40,486 nucleotides of DNA from UBA1737 sp964541525 (GCA_964541525.1 CAZIQF010000013.1:1-40486), one strand, 5' to 3'; counted from the first letter of the stretch, positions 19,339 to 28,568 are shown. Program-made: numbers and translations. The notes: generated from the letters alone by a model not told the origin.

Positions 19339-22300
19339 ATGAAAAGAATATTTAAGTTTTTTATACTATTGTTAGTGCTAACTCCGATTGTTTGTTTAAG
19401 TAGTTGTAAGAAATGTAAAAAGGATAAAGAAGTAAAGATTGTTAGTATTTCTGTTGTTGAAAATACTGTTCCTTCCTTTATTTATATTGATGAACTTGAT
19501 CAAAAACTTAATGATATTAAAATTAAAGTAGTTAAATCTGATGATAGTACTGAAGAAAAAAATCTTACTAAAGAAATGCTTTCTGCAAGTGATTATGCAA
19601 AACTTGCAAATGAAGGTACATATACAGTTAAAATAACTTATGAAGGATTTGAGACTTCACTAAATCTAACGATGCAAAAGAAAGGTGAAAATATCCAACC
19701 TGATGATCCAACTAAAGTTGAATATAATGTTATAATTGATGATATTGCTGGAAAACCGCTATCTAATTTCTATGTAACATTTTATTTAGGGGATGAGATT
19801 GTGGCTGAAGGTTATACTAAGGCTAATGGATTCTTCACAACTTCTCTAGATCCCAATATCTATGATGTTTTAATTGAGGGTCGTGAAGGTTATTACTTAA
19901 ATCAAGAAATGTATCAAACTGACCTTTTAGGTTCAGCGATTGAAGTTACTTGTGAACTTGATTCATTAGCTGGTAAAGAAGCAGAAATTGGTCATTTATA
20001 TGAAATCGGTGATGTAATGTATGATTTTACCGTGACTGACACTGATGATAATGATTTAAATTTATATGAATTATTAGAAGAATACAAAGTTGTCATCTTA
20101 AACTTCTGGTTTACAACTTGTTCATATTGTGCATATGAATTCCCTGCTATGGTTGAAGCATATGAATCTACCCATGTAAATGGTGCTGGTGAAACCGTTA
20201 GTTACCAAGATGATGTTGTGATTATTGCAGTAAATCCAATGATAGCTGGTAATGGTGATAGTCTTGCTAGTATTACTAATTATAAATATTCCAATAATAT
20301 TACGTTTAATGTCGCTCCAGACTATGATGCAGATCCATCTTCTGTAGGAATGGAACCAGCCCTTACAACTATGTTTGGTATTACTGGTTATCCAACAACT
20401 GTAATTATTGATCGTTTTGGTCTAATCGCACAAATCGAAGAAGGTGCTCAAACATCTCCTGACAAATGGATGCAAACATTTGATAAATATATTGCTGATG
20501 ATTATTTTCCAGTCTTTACGGGTGCTATTAATGAAGGTACAGAAATGGAAAAACCTAATATTCAACAAGCTGATTCGAGTGAATTAGAAGCTGCTGCTAA
20601 CGGAACTAATTATGATGGAACTAAATTTGAATGTACATATCGTCCTGAAGATAATGAAGATAAAGAATATTCATGGCCATGGGTTGTAACTACTTATAAA
20701 GGTCAAAGTTGTCTAATGCCATCGAACCAAGATAAACATCCATCATTTGCGATTGTTTATTTTGATGTGATCTTAAAAGCAGGTGAAGCATTTGCATTTG
20801 ATTATTTTGCATCAAGTGAAGATTACGATGCATTATATGTTACTTTTGATGATACGATTGTTGCATCAATTTCAGGACAATCATCGGATTGGGAAACTAA
20901 TTATACTTTTGTTGCACTAGAAGATGGTAGTTATGAAGTTGGTTTCTGCTATTTAAAAGACTCATCATATAATGGTGGTGAAGATAGCGTATATGTAAGA
21001 AATTTACGAATTATTGAAGAAACTGATATTGATCAAGAAACATATATTTTTAGAGAATGTGCTACTGGTCAAGTCAATGAACTTACAATGTCATATCCTA
21101 ATTATGTAAAAGTTGTATTTAATGAAGAAGATGGATATTATCATGTAAATACTAAAAATGGACCATTACTACTTGCTGACTTATTAAGTGGAACTAAATG
21201 GAATAATTCGGATTTATATAGTGTTTCACTTGAAGGACTATGTATTGGATTAAATGGGGTTGATTATAACGCTTTAGTTGAAGAATATGCGGTTTATGCC
21301 AGTAATTCTAGCGTTGGGTATGCTCCAGTAACCGAAGAATTAGCTAACGCCTTAAAAGAAATTGCAAAAGCTTTAGGCCATGAAGATGCTAAAGATAATC
21401 CTAATCAATGGTTAGAGTTATGTGTTTATTATAATGCTTATGGAACAAATGGTGAGGAAATGGGATTACCAACAGTTGGTGTATGTTATTTTGAACCAAT
21501 TATGTTTGATGGTGATGCGATTACCGAACCAGCAACTGCTTCTGCCGAATTCAATCGCGTTATCCTACCAAGAGGATTTATTTTTGGTTTTACTCCAACA
21601 AAATCAGGTGCCTATAAATTCTATTCAACAGGAAATCAAGAAACAAGTGGTTGGATTTGTGATGAAGAAGCTGTTGCAATCGCTGAAAGTGAAATGGAAT
21701 TGAGAGAAATCTATCGAAGAATGACAACTGGTGAAAACCTTGATCCAAACTTTGCATGTTATATGTATTTAGAAGCAGGTCAAACTTATCTATTCAGAGG
21801 TGCATTCTATGATGTAACTGTCTTTGATACAATCAATGTTGAAATGGCATATATTGGTGAAAATATTGAATTATTAACTCTTGCATCTCCTGGTTACTTT
21901 ACTTCAAGTGATGCTGAAATGGCTGATATTATTTCAGGTAATTATATTGATGTTGAATTAGGTGCAGATGGATATTACCATGTTAAAGGATCACATGCAG
22001 CGGATAATTTTGTTTATTGTGATGTTGAATACATTAATGGTCTTACTGGCGTACCACTAAGCGTTGCTGCTAGTGATAAATATTATGCCTTTGATTTTAA
22101 CAAAGATGAATTTGGTGAACGAATCTACGATGAAGAAGGGTACTACCGAGTAACAGTGTTAGATGAAGAAGGTAATAAGATTCGCTATTATGTATGTACT
22201 GATGCTGAAGGAAATGAATATTATGTATTAACTGTTGGTGAAGGTGAATACACAGAAGCAAATGGATATACATATATAAAACGTACTAGTGAAATGGACA

Positions 22301-22509
22301 ACGCCGATTTCACTGAATATGTATTAAATTATATTGCTGAAAACAAAATTACCGATGAAACTTCAGAATTATATGGCTGTGTCAAAGTCGATAAGAAATT
22401 TGCTGATGTATTATGGTTATATATGAACAAATATACATTCGCCGGAATTGAAGGTTCATGGCTAAAACTTTGTTACTACTACAAATATGTAGGTCCAGTT
22501 AGTGAATAA
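19339..22509 (+). CDS. Multidomain TlpA-like thioredoxin lipoprotein
   Basis: The ATG at 19339 is preferred over an upstream in-frame codon at 19276, because it gives a proper signal peptide (lipobox LSSC, Cys23) and follows AAAGAGGTG; the product is 1056 residues. Next come an Ig-like domain (about 32-115) and a Cna-B/transthyretin-like domain (about 128-208). A TlpA/ResA-type thioredoxin domain (about 215-390) has active site C261-S-Y-C264 in NFWFTTCSYC and cis-Pro352 (YPTTVI). A beta-sandwich resembling choice-of-anchor J/MAM follows (near 430-570), then a segment like PPC domains (FTPTKSGAYKFYST). TlpA proteins reduce disulfides outside the membrane. The Ig-like part is paralogous to the lipoprotein gene at 37172. 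It closes unit 1, directly before the terminator. Confidence 0.88.
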   Translation: MKRIFKFFILLLVLTPIVCLSSCKKCKKDKEVKIVSISVVENTVPSFIYIDELDQKLNDIKIKVVKSDDSTEEKNLTKEMLSASDYAKLANEGTYTVKITYEGFETSLNLTMQKKGENIQPDDPTKVEYNVIIDDIAGKPLSNFYVTFYLGDEIVAEGYTKANGFFTTSLDPNIYDVLIEGREGYYLNQEMYQTDLLGSAIEVTCELDSLAGKEAEIGHLYEIGDVMYDFTVTDTDDNDLNLYELLEEYKVVILNFWFTTCSYCAYEFPAMVEAYESTHVNGAGETVSYQDDVVIIAVNPMIAGNGDSLASITNYKYSNNITFNVAPDYDADPSSVGMEPALTTMFGITGYPTTVIIDRFGLIAQIEEGAQTSPDKWMQTFDKYIADDYFPVFTGAINEGTEMEKPNIQQADSSELEAAANGTNYDGTKFECTYRPEDNEDKEYSWPWVVTTYKGQSCLMPSNQDKHPSFAIVYFDVILKAGEAFAFDYFASSEDYDALYVTFDDTIVASISGQSSDWETNYTFVALEDGSYEVGFCYLKDSSYNGGEDSVYVRNLRIIEETDIDQETYIFRECATGQVNELTMSYPNYVKVVFNEEDGYYHVNTKNGPLLLADLLSGTKWNNSDLYSVSLEGLCIGLNGVDYNALVEEYAVYASNSSVGYAPVTEELANALKEIAKALGHEDAKDNPNQWLELCVYYNAYGTNGEEMGLPTVGVCYFEPIMFDGDAITEPATASAEFNRVILPRGFIFGFTPTKSGAYKFYSTGNQETSGWICDEEAVAIAESEMELREIYRRMTTGENLDPNFACYMYLEAGQTYLFRGAFYDVTVFDTINVEMAYIGENIELLTLASPGYFTSSDAEMADIISGNYIDVELGADGYYHVKGSHAADNFVYCDVEYINGLTGVPLSVAASDKYYAFDFNKDEFGERIYDEEGYYRVTVLDEEGNKIRYYVCTDAEGNEYYVLTVGEGEYTEANGYTYIKRTSEMDNADFTEYVLNYIAENKITDETSELYGCVKVDKKFADVLWLYMNKYTFAGIEGSWLKLCYYYKYVGPVSE

Positions 22510-22518
22510 CATTAATAG

Positions 22519-22550
22519 AGGGCCTTATAAATATAAGGCCCTTATTATTT
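22519..22550 (+). terminator. Rho-independent terminator ending transcription unit 1
   Basis: AGGGCCTTAT (519-528) pairs perfectly with ATAAGGCCCT (533-542) around a four-base loop. The tail is T-rich but interrupted (TTATTATTT), so some read-through into unit 2 is possible. Confidence 0.82.
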
Positions 22551-22571
22551 ATATATATAAATATATATAAT
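22542..22571 (+). promoter_or_regulatory. Possible promoter of transcription unit 2
   Basis: TATAAT at 22566-22571 lies 28 bases before the ATG of the CxxC membrane protein gene. The best -35 at an acceptable distance is TTATTA (22542-22547, 18-base spacer), which is weak and overlaps the terminator tail. A very strong ribosome site (AAGAAGGAGG, 22584-22593) follows. The region is a run of AT repeats, so the exact boxes are uncertain. Confidence 0.4.
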
Positions 22572-22598
22572 TTAGATTATTTTAAGAAGGAGGATACG

Positions 22599-23372
22599 AT
22601 GAATAAAAATAAAAAACTCAATCAACTATTTTTACTTCTTGTATCAATTCAAACCATTTTAATGGGAATTGTATTTATTATTCAAATCTTTAGAATTTAT
22701 TATGGTAATCATCAAGAATTTACAAGAGCAATTTGTGGAAAATATATCTTACAGATCTTGCCAGTAATTGTAATTTGGATCGTATTAATTATTCTTAGTT
22801 ATATTTATCATAAATTAAGTAATGCAAAAGACCAACATTCTATTAAACTAACCAATGTTGGTAAATTAAAATTCTATGAAGCAATGTGTCCAGATTATAA
22901 TGTAGAAAATGAACAATATCAAATGTTAAAGAAAGAAAATAATAAAAGAAAAATTGCTTGGATGATTAATATTATCGTAATTATACTATGTTCATTAATG
23001 GGGCTATTATATTTAATCAATGTTGATCATTTTAAGTCAGAAGGTAATTTATCACTACAAGCAATCCAAATGACAATTCATTTACTACCATGGGTAATAA
23101 TTTCTTTTATTAGTTTAATTATCTGTTTATATTATGAAGAAACTAGTTCGTTAAAATCAATTGAAATAATAAAAGTGATTATTAACCAAGAAGGCAAAAA
23201 GCTTAGTTTACATCAAAACAGATCAAAACGAAATAAAAAATTATTAATTATTCGACTAAGTATTATTGTAGTAGCTGTCGGCTTAATTATTCATGGAATA
23301 ATTAATGGAGGGGCAAGTGATGTTCTACAAAAAGCTATTAATATTTGTACTGAATGTATAGGACTAGGATAA
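22599..23372 (+). CDS. Five-span membrane protein with CD1871A-like C-terminal CxxC tail
   Basis: The 257 residues hold about five membrane helices (near 9-33, 47-70, 118-142, 159-182, 217-238). Positive charges between helices 2-3 and 4-5 place those loops inside, so the N-terminus is inside and the C-terminus outside. The tail VLQKAINICTECIGLG, with Cys250 and Cys253, matches the very small clostridial CD1871A-family CXXC proteins (INIC-x-ECIG-x-G), as I recall them. Those proteins are one helix plus this tail, so this looks like that module joined to four extra helices. Three bases separate it from the membrane polyferredoxin-thioredoxin gene, suggesting that the external CxxC passes electrons between Fe-S centres and thioredoxin domains (inference). 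Confidence 0.8.
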   Translation: MNKNKKLNQLFLLLVSIQTILMGIVFIIQIFRIYYGNHQEFTRAICGKYILQILPVIVIWIVLIILSYIYHKLSNAKDQHSIKLTNVGKLKFYEAMCPDYNVENEQYQMLKKENNKRKIAWMINIIVIILCSLMGLLYLINVDHFKSEGNLSLQAIQMTIHLLPWVIISFISLIICLYYEETSSLKSIEIIKVIINQEGKKLSLHQNRSKRNKKLLIIRLSIIVVAVGLIIHGIINGGASDVLQKAINICTECIGLG

Positions 23373-23375
23373 AAT

Positions 23376-25268
23376 ATGAAGATATTATTAAAGATTAAAA
23401 ACTTTTTTGTTAAGATTTTACCTTCAAGAAGAAAAATTATCCAATTATATGCAGCACTATTATATAATGCTCATCTTAAAGGATTTATCTCGGGTGAAAT
23501 TTTTCAAGGAGCAACTAAGAATGTTTGTGTACCTGGACTAAATTGCTATTCATGTCCTGGTGCAATCGGAGCCTGCCCTCTAGGTTCGTTACAAAATGCC
23601 TTAGCTGCAAGTAAAACAAAATTACCAACATATATCTTAGGAATTATTTTATTATATATGATCATCTTTGGTAGGACGATTTGTGGTTGGTTATGTCCAG
23701 TTGGATTACTTCAAGAATTATTATATAAAATTAAATCACCTAAATTAAAAAAAAGTAAAATAACAAGAGCTTTCTCATATTTCAAGTATGTAATTTTAGT
23801 AGTACTTGTAATTATATTGCCACTGATTTATGGCTTACAAAGTAAAAATATTCCCCTTCCGGCATTTTGTAAATATATCTGTCCGGCAGGTACTTTTGAA
23901 GGAGCAATCTTCTTATTGATAAATCCTAATAATACTGATTTCTTTGGAATGCTTGGTGGATTATTTACTTGGAAATTTATGTTATTAATTGTCTTTATTG
24001 TTGCATCAGTATTTATCTATCGCTTCTTTTGTCGTTTCTTTTGTCCGCTAGGAGCGATTTATGGTTTATTTAATAAGATTGCCGTATTAGGAATTAAAGT
24101 CGAAAAGGATAAATGTAACAATTGTGGTGCTTGTGTTAATCATTGTAAAATGGATATTAAAACTGTTGGTGATTCTGAATGTATTCAATGTGGTGAATGT
24201 ATTAATGTATGTCATAGTAATGCAATAAGATGGAAAATGATTAGAAAAAAGATTCATCAAGAATTAGAATTAGAAAGACAAGATAACAACCAATTAGTAG
24301 TTGAACCAGAAGTGCCAAAACGAACTAATATAGCAAAACTTGCAGTTAGTATAGCTGCAACCCTAATCTTAATTATTACGTTTATCTTTGTTAATTTTCA
24401 AAAACAACGTTATGAAATTAGTGATATTTGCAACAATATGACAATTACTTTGAGTGATAATTCGGTATTTAGCACAGCTAGTGATTCAAATACAACTTTA
24501 CTTTATTTTGATAATGAAATTGATAATTTAGAATTAGAACAAGTTATAACTTACGCTTTATATAATAATGAAAAATTAAATATTATTTTAATTAGTGATA
24601 ATCAAGTTTTAGGTCTTGATAATTATCCTAATATTAAACATGCTTTTGATAAAAAACATCAATTAATCAAATCGTTTGTTAAAGATGTAACTTATCCGTA
24701 TTCAGTCTTCTTAGATTTTGATGATAAGATTTTAATTAAAGAAAATAAATTAATTACAATGAGTGAATTTGAATCAACAATTATTCCAGTAATTAGTGGG
24801 AAAAAAATTGGTAATCAAGTTGGCGATGTATGTATTAATAAAGAAATTCCATTAATTGGTGAAGATGATACATTTAGTGTATTTGCTAATCATGGTAAAA
24901 TTACGATTATTAATTTCTGGTTCACAAGTTGTACTCCATGTGTTAAAGAATTACCTTATTTTAATACGGTATATGAAAAATATCAAGATGATGTAACGGT
25001 TATCGCTATTCATGAAGCAGCAATTTATCAATCAGATCCAAATGCTGTTCAAGCCTTTATTGATCAACAATTTAGTGATTACTCAATTTTATTTGGTTAT
25101 GATAGTGTTGAATCATCATATTATAGTGCTTTAGGTGGTAAAGATACTTTCCCATTTACCGTTATTATCAATCAAGATGGCGTGATTTCTAATGTTATTG
25201 TTAGTGCGTTAACAGTTGAAAAGTTAGAAAATGAAGTTCTTAAATTATTAGAAACGAAAGGAGCGTAA
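23376..25268 (+). CDS. NapH-like membrane polyferredoxin fused to a TlpA-like thioredoxin
   Basis: The 630-residue fusion starts with a multi-span Fe-S membrane domain of the NapH/Fer4_5 kind: C51...C57xxC60...C67P, C103xxxC107P, C165xxxC169P and C219xxxC223P. Two classic ferredoxin sets follow: C247xxC250xxC253xxxC257 and C269xxC272xxC275xxxC279. A further helix (about 316-340) leads to a soluble part. Residues about 370-475 look like a degenerate thioredoxin fold without active-site cysteines (YPYSVFLD). Residues about 482-626 are a TlpA-like domain with C519-T-P-C522 (NFWFTSCTPC) and cis-Pro593 (FPFTVI). Positive charge around the ferredoxin sets puts them in the cytoplasm, and the final helix then places the thioredoxin part outside. 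The likely job is to carry electrons across the membrane to reduce extracytoplasmic disulfides, a role usually filled by CcdA/DsbD. Confidence 0.9.
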   Translation: MKILLKIKNFFVKILPSRRKIIQLYAALLYNAHLKGFISGEIFQGATKNVCVPGLNCYSCPGAIGACPLGSLQNALAASKTKLPTYILGIILLYMIIFGRTICGWLCPVGLLQELLYKIKSPKLKKSKITRAFSYFKYVILVVLVIILPLIYGLQSKNIPLPAFCKYICPAGTFEGAIFLLINPNNTDFFGMLGGLFTWKFMLLIVFIVASVFIYRFFCRFFCPLGAIYGLFNKIAVLGIKVEKDKCNNCGACVNHCKMDIKTVGDSECIQCGECINVCHSNAIRWKMIRKKIHQELELERQDNNQLVVEPEVPKRTNIAKLAVSIAATLILIITFIFVNFQKQRYEISDICNNMTITLSDNSVFSTASDSNTTLLYFDNEIDNLELEQVITYALYNNEKLNIILISDNQVLGLDNYPNIKHAFDKKHQLIKSFVKDVTYPYSVFLDFDDKILIKENKLITMSEFESTIIPVISGKKIGNQVGDVCINKEIPLIGEDDTFSVFANHGKITIINFWFTSCTPCVKELPYFNTVYEKYQDDVTVIAIHEAAIYQSDPNAVQAFIDQQFSDYSILFGYDSVESSYYSALGGKDTFPFTVIINQDGVISNVIVSALTVEKLENEVLKLLETKGA

Positions 25269-25270
25269 AG

Positions 25271-26695
25271 ATGGAAACTAGTTTTATTAAGTTTAAAAAG
25301 AAAATTATCTTAGAAATAGTGATTAAATGTTTAATTATTTCCGTAACTACAGGTTTACTTGTTTTCTCAATTCCTTATTTAATTCTTAAGCTAACACAAT
25401 CTAGGTTTAATGTACTTTATCTAATCTTAATTGGTGTAGGTGTTATGCTAATTTTATTTGGTTTATTATTCTTAATCTTCAAGCCAAATGATCAGAAGGT
25501 TGCAGTAAAATTAGACCAAAAGCTTAACTTAAATCAAAAAGTTCAAACAATGATTGAATATCAAAATGAAGATGGTTTGATGGTTAAGTTACAAAGAGAA
25601 AATACTAACAAGATTTTATCAGGGATTTCGCTAAAAAATCTTTCAATGAAATTTAGTGCGATTTTCTTTATTTTAATTGGTCTTTCTGTATCAATATGTA
25701 TTACAGCTTTTGCAATGCCAACACCAAAAATCGATGATCCATCAATCATTATCGAAGATCCTAATTATGAATTAGATGATTGGACAATTCTTGCAATTCG
25801 TGATTTAATCAAATATATTGATGAATCAGCAATGAATGATTCCTTAAAAGCCAAAGATATTAATGAACTTAATGGTTTGATTGATGAGTTAAAAACAGCT
25901 GATAAAGAAAGTGAAATGGTTAAAGCGGTAGAAGATGTAATTGGTAAACTAGAGTTAGAATTAGATATTATTAATACCAATAATGAAATTCATGAAGTAT
26001 TAAGAGTAACTAATCATTTATCAGTTACAAAACTTTCGGCTCAAATCAATGATTTAAATATTGATGCAATCAGTAACGCTGTCGATGGATTTATTACTGC
26101 TATCGCAAATGAGGCTGCTGCAATCAATGATGTAGATGTTAGTTTTGGTCAAGTATTAAAATCGTCATCATTGAATAAAACTGATGAAGCATATCTTGCC
26201 TTAATTAACTTAAATCAAAAATTATTAGAATGTAAAAATGAACAAGATGTCTTTACAGCGGTAACAAATGTTGTTAATGAACAAAAAGAAGCAATTTTAA
26301 GTGCTTTTAGAAAACAATTAGAAAATAAAACAGTTACTGAATATGTTGTCAGTGAACTACGTGAAATCTTTGGTTTAAATGAAAGTAACGATAGTAATAA
26401 TCCCGATGGTAATGATCCTGATTCTAATCCAAGCGATCCAGAAGATCCAAATGCTAATATTCCACCACATGAAGGAGATTATGATGGTGGTTATGGAACA
26501 GGTGAAGTTATCTTTGGTAGTGATGATTCAATGTTTGATCCAAATCGAGGAAAAGTTGAATTTTCAGAAGTTATTTCTAACTATCAAAATGATATTATTG
26601 GTAGATTAGAAGCAGGAAAAATACCTGAAGAACTAAAAGAATATTTTGAGTATTACTATGATATTCTATTTGGTACTTTAGAAGATGAGGAGTAG
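25271..26695 (+). CDS. Membrane protein with helical outer domain, MoxR-cluster partner
   Basis: The 474 residues have membrane helices at about 14-39, 46-70 and 128-148. The cytoplasmic segment between the last two (KLDQKLNLNQKVQTMIEY) resembles the KLDRRLGLKERVSTALE-type segment found in DUF4175-like proteins beside MoxR genes. A long helical region (about 160-365) lies outside. A linker of Asn, Asp, Pro and Ser (about 370-400) and a conserved-looking C-terminal block (EVISNYQNDIIGRLEAGKIPEELKEYFEYYYDIL, from about residue 435) follow. The start has GAAAGGAGCG just upstream, and the gene begins three bases after the polyferredoxin stop. Function is unknown. Position suggests that it is the membrane scaffold or target of the MoxR ATPase encoded five bases downstream (inference). 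Confidence 0.78.
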   Translation: METSFIKFKKKIILEIVIKCLIISVTTGLLVFSIPYLILKLTQSRFNVLYLILIGVGVMLILFGLLFLIFKPNDQKVAVKLDQKLNLNQKVQTMIEYQNEDGLMVKLQRENTNKILSGISLKNLSMKFSAIFFILIGLSVSICITAFAMPTPKIDDPSIIIEDPNYELDDWTILAIRDLIKYIDESAMNDSLKAKDINELNGLIDELKTADKESEMVKAVEDVIGKLELELDIINTNNEIHEVLRVTNHLSVTKLSAQINDLNIDAISNAVDGFITAIANEAAAINDVDVSFGQVLKSSSLNKTDEAYLALINLNQKLLECKNEQDVFTAVTNVVNEQKEAILSAFRKQLENKTVTEYVVSELREIFGLNESNDSNNPDGNDPDSNPSDPEDPNANIPPHEGDYDGGYGTGEVIFGSDDSMFDPNRGKVEFSEVISNYQNDIIGRLEAGKIPEELKEYFEYYYDILFGTLEDEE

Positions 26696-26700
26696 AAAAA

Positions 26701-27678
26701 ATGGAAGTTAAAGAATTTAGTAGTGCAATTGAAAAGATTAAAAAAGAAATTCATCGCGACGTCGTTGGTCAAGATGATGTTATTGAAAATGTTATTATCG
26801 CAATTATTGCCGGTGGTAATGTATTATTAGAAGGGGTTCCTGGTGTAGGAAAAACTCGTTTAGTAAGAAGTTTAGGTAGAGTCTTATCTTTACCATTTTC
26901 AAGAATTCAATTTACCCCAGATTTAATGCCATCAGATGTTACTGGGACAAATATTATTGAAAAAGATGAAAATGGAAAAATGAATACTGTTTTTCAAAAA
27001 GGCCCAATTTTTGCTAATTTAGTTCTTGGCGATGAAATTAACCGTGCTACACCAAAAACGCAATCAGCAATGCTTGAAGTTATGCAGGAACATAAAGTTA
27101 CAGTTGGTAAGCAAACATATCAAATGAGTGAACCATTCTTCGTACTTGCAACCGAAAATCCAGTCGAACAAGATGGAACATATCCACTTCCAGAAGCACA
27201 AATGGACCGTTTTATGTTTAAACTAGTTATGGAATTTCCAAGTGTTAGTGAACTTGCGAATATTGTTAATATGACCCAAATGACTTTAGAAGAAAGAGCA
27301 GAAGTGGTTATTGATGGACCAACAATTCTAAAGATGCGAGAAATTGCTAAAGAAGTTCCAATCGTTGATGATGTATTAAATTATGCAATGAATTTAGTGG
27401 CAAATACGCATCCAGAACTAGCACATCCAAGTGAAACAGCTAAGAAGTATATTAAATATGGTGCGTCACCTCGTGCTGCTCAAGCTTTAATTACTGCAGC
27501 TAAAATCCGTGCTTTAATGTATGGTAATTATAATGTATCATATGAAGATATTGATGCTTTAGCATATCCAGTTTTAAGACATCGGATAAAAATTAATTTT
27601 AATGCAATAAATGATCATTTGAATGTTGAAAATGTTATTGAATTATTAATCAAGGAGAATAAAAAATTATCTAAGTAA
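26701..27678 (+). CDS. moxR: MoxR-family AAA+ ATPase
   Basis: MoxR proteins are cytoplasmic ATPase chaperones that act with VWA proteins to assemble or activate protein complexes. The 325 residues are full length. Walker A GVPGVGKT is at 45-52, Walker B LVLGDE at 107-112, sensor-1 TENP at 151-154, and EAQMDRF with the candidate arginine finger at 165-171. A helical lid follows (GASPRAAQALI, near 260). GAGGAG precedes the ATG. Gene order MoxR, DUF58, BatA-like VWA, second VWA is the classic arrangement, also seen in the Bacteroides bat (aerotolerance) locus. The client protein cannot be read from sequence. Confidence 0.96.
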   Translation: MEVKEFSSAIEKIKKEIHRDVVGQDDVIENVIIAIIAGGNVLLEGVPGVGKTRLVRSLGRVLSLPFSRIQFTPDLMPSDVTGTNIIEKDENGKMNTVFQKGPIFANLVLGDEINRATPKTQSAMLEVMQEHKVTVGKQTYQMSEPFFVLATENPVEQDGTYPLPEAQMDRFMFKLVMEFPSVSELANIVNMTQMTLEERAEVVIDGPTILKMREIAKEVPIVDDVLNYAMNLVANTHPELAHPSETAKKYIKYGASPRAAQALITAAKIRALMYGNYNVSYEDIDALAYPVLRHRIKINFNAINDHLNVENVIELLIKENKKLSK

Positions 27679-27683
27679 GTATT

Positions 27684-28568
27684 ATGAGTAAATATGTAAT
27701 CAATGAAGAATTCTTGCAGCAAGTTGAAGCTTTACAAGTAATACTTAAAAATAATTTAGCAGGCTTATTTGGTGGAAATCATCAAAGTAAAAGTTATGGA
27801 TCATCTTGTGAATTTGTTGATTATCGTGATTATATTCCTGGTGATGATATCACTAAAATTGACTGGAATAGTTATGCAAGAACCGATAAACTATATCTAA
27901 AATTATTTTTAGATGAAAGACAAGTTCATACAAGAATATATATCGATGCAAGCCGTTCAATGGATTATGGTCAAAGTAATAAGGCAGAAATGGCTTTAAA
28001 AATTGCTGCTACTTTGGCATACCTATCTATTTGCGAAATGGATCGTGTTTCAATCTACTATATTAAAAACAATCAAATTCATGAAGTTATCAGTAGTTTA
28101 ATTGGTAAAGAAGCTTTCTATAATGAAATTGGGAAGTTAAATACGATTGAATTTAGTGATGATTGTTTTATTAGTGATAGTATCCTTCCAACCAATGTTG
28201 GTTATGGAGATGGTATGTCTATTATTATTTCAGACTTTCTGACTGACAATGATTATGAAAACGCAATCGATCATTTAGTTAGTAAGAAAAGGGATTTATT
28301 TTGTTTTCAAATCTTATCAAAAGAAGAACTCAAACCAACAATTAGAGGTAAAGTTCACTTCTATGATTCAGAAAACATTAACTTAGAATATCGTAAAAAC
28401 ATTAACAAAGAAATCATTACTGCTTATAATCAAGCTGTAGAATATACAGTTAAAAGAATTCAAAATTACTGTAATGCAAGAGGTGCTAATTATATGCTTG
28501 TTGCAAGCAATAAATCGGTTAGTGAGATATTCTTAGAAAAATTAATTGAAATGGGGGTATTAAAATGA
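27684..28568 (+). CDS. DUF58 domain protein (VWA-like fold)
   Basis: The 294 residues contain the DUF58 signature YRDYIPGDDITKIDWNSYARTDKLYLK (from residue 47; Asp, Trp and Arg conserved) and a VWA metal-site-like D88-x-S90-x-S92 (DASRSM). It lacks a membrane segment, so it is cytoplasmic or membrane-peripheral; many DUF58 proteins do have one. DUF58 proteins almost always neighbour MoxR genes and are thought to serve as its adaptor. The ribosome site is weak (the stop of moxR lies six bases before the ATG), so coupling to moxR is likely. The end overlaps the next ATG as ATGA. Confidence 0.94.
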   Translation: MSKYVINEEFLQQVEALQVILKNNLAGLFGGNHQSKSYGSSCEFVDYRDYIPGDDITKIDWNSYARTDKLYLKLFLDERQVHTRIYIDASRSMDYGQSNKAEMALKIAATLAYLSICEMDRVSIYYIKNNQIHEVISSLIGKEAFYNEIGKLNTIEFSDDCFISDSILPTNVGYGDGMSIIISDFLTDNDYENAIDHLVSKKRDLFCFQILSKEELKPTIRGKVHFYDSENINLEYRKNINKEIITAYNQAVEYTVKRIQNYCNARGANYMLVASNKSVSEIFLEKLIEMGVLK

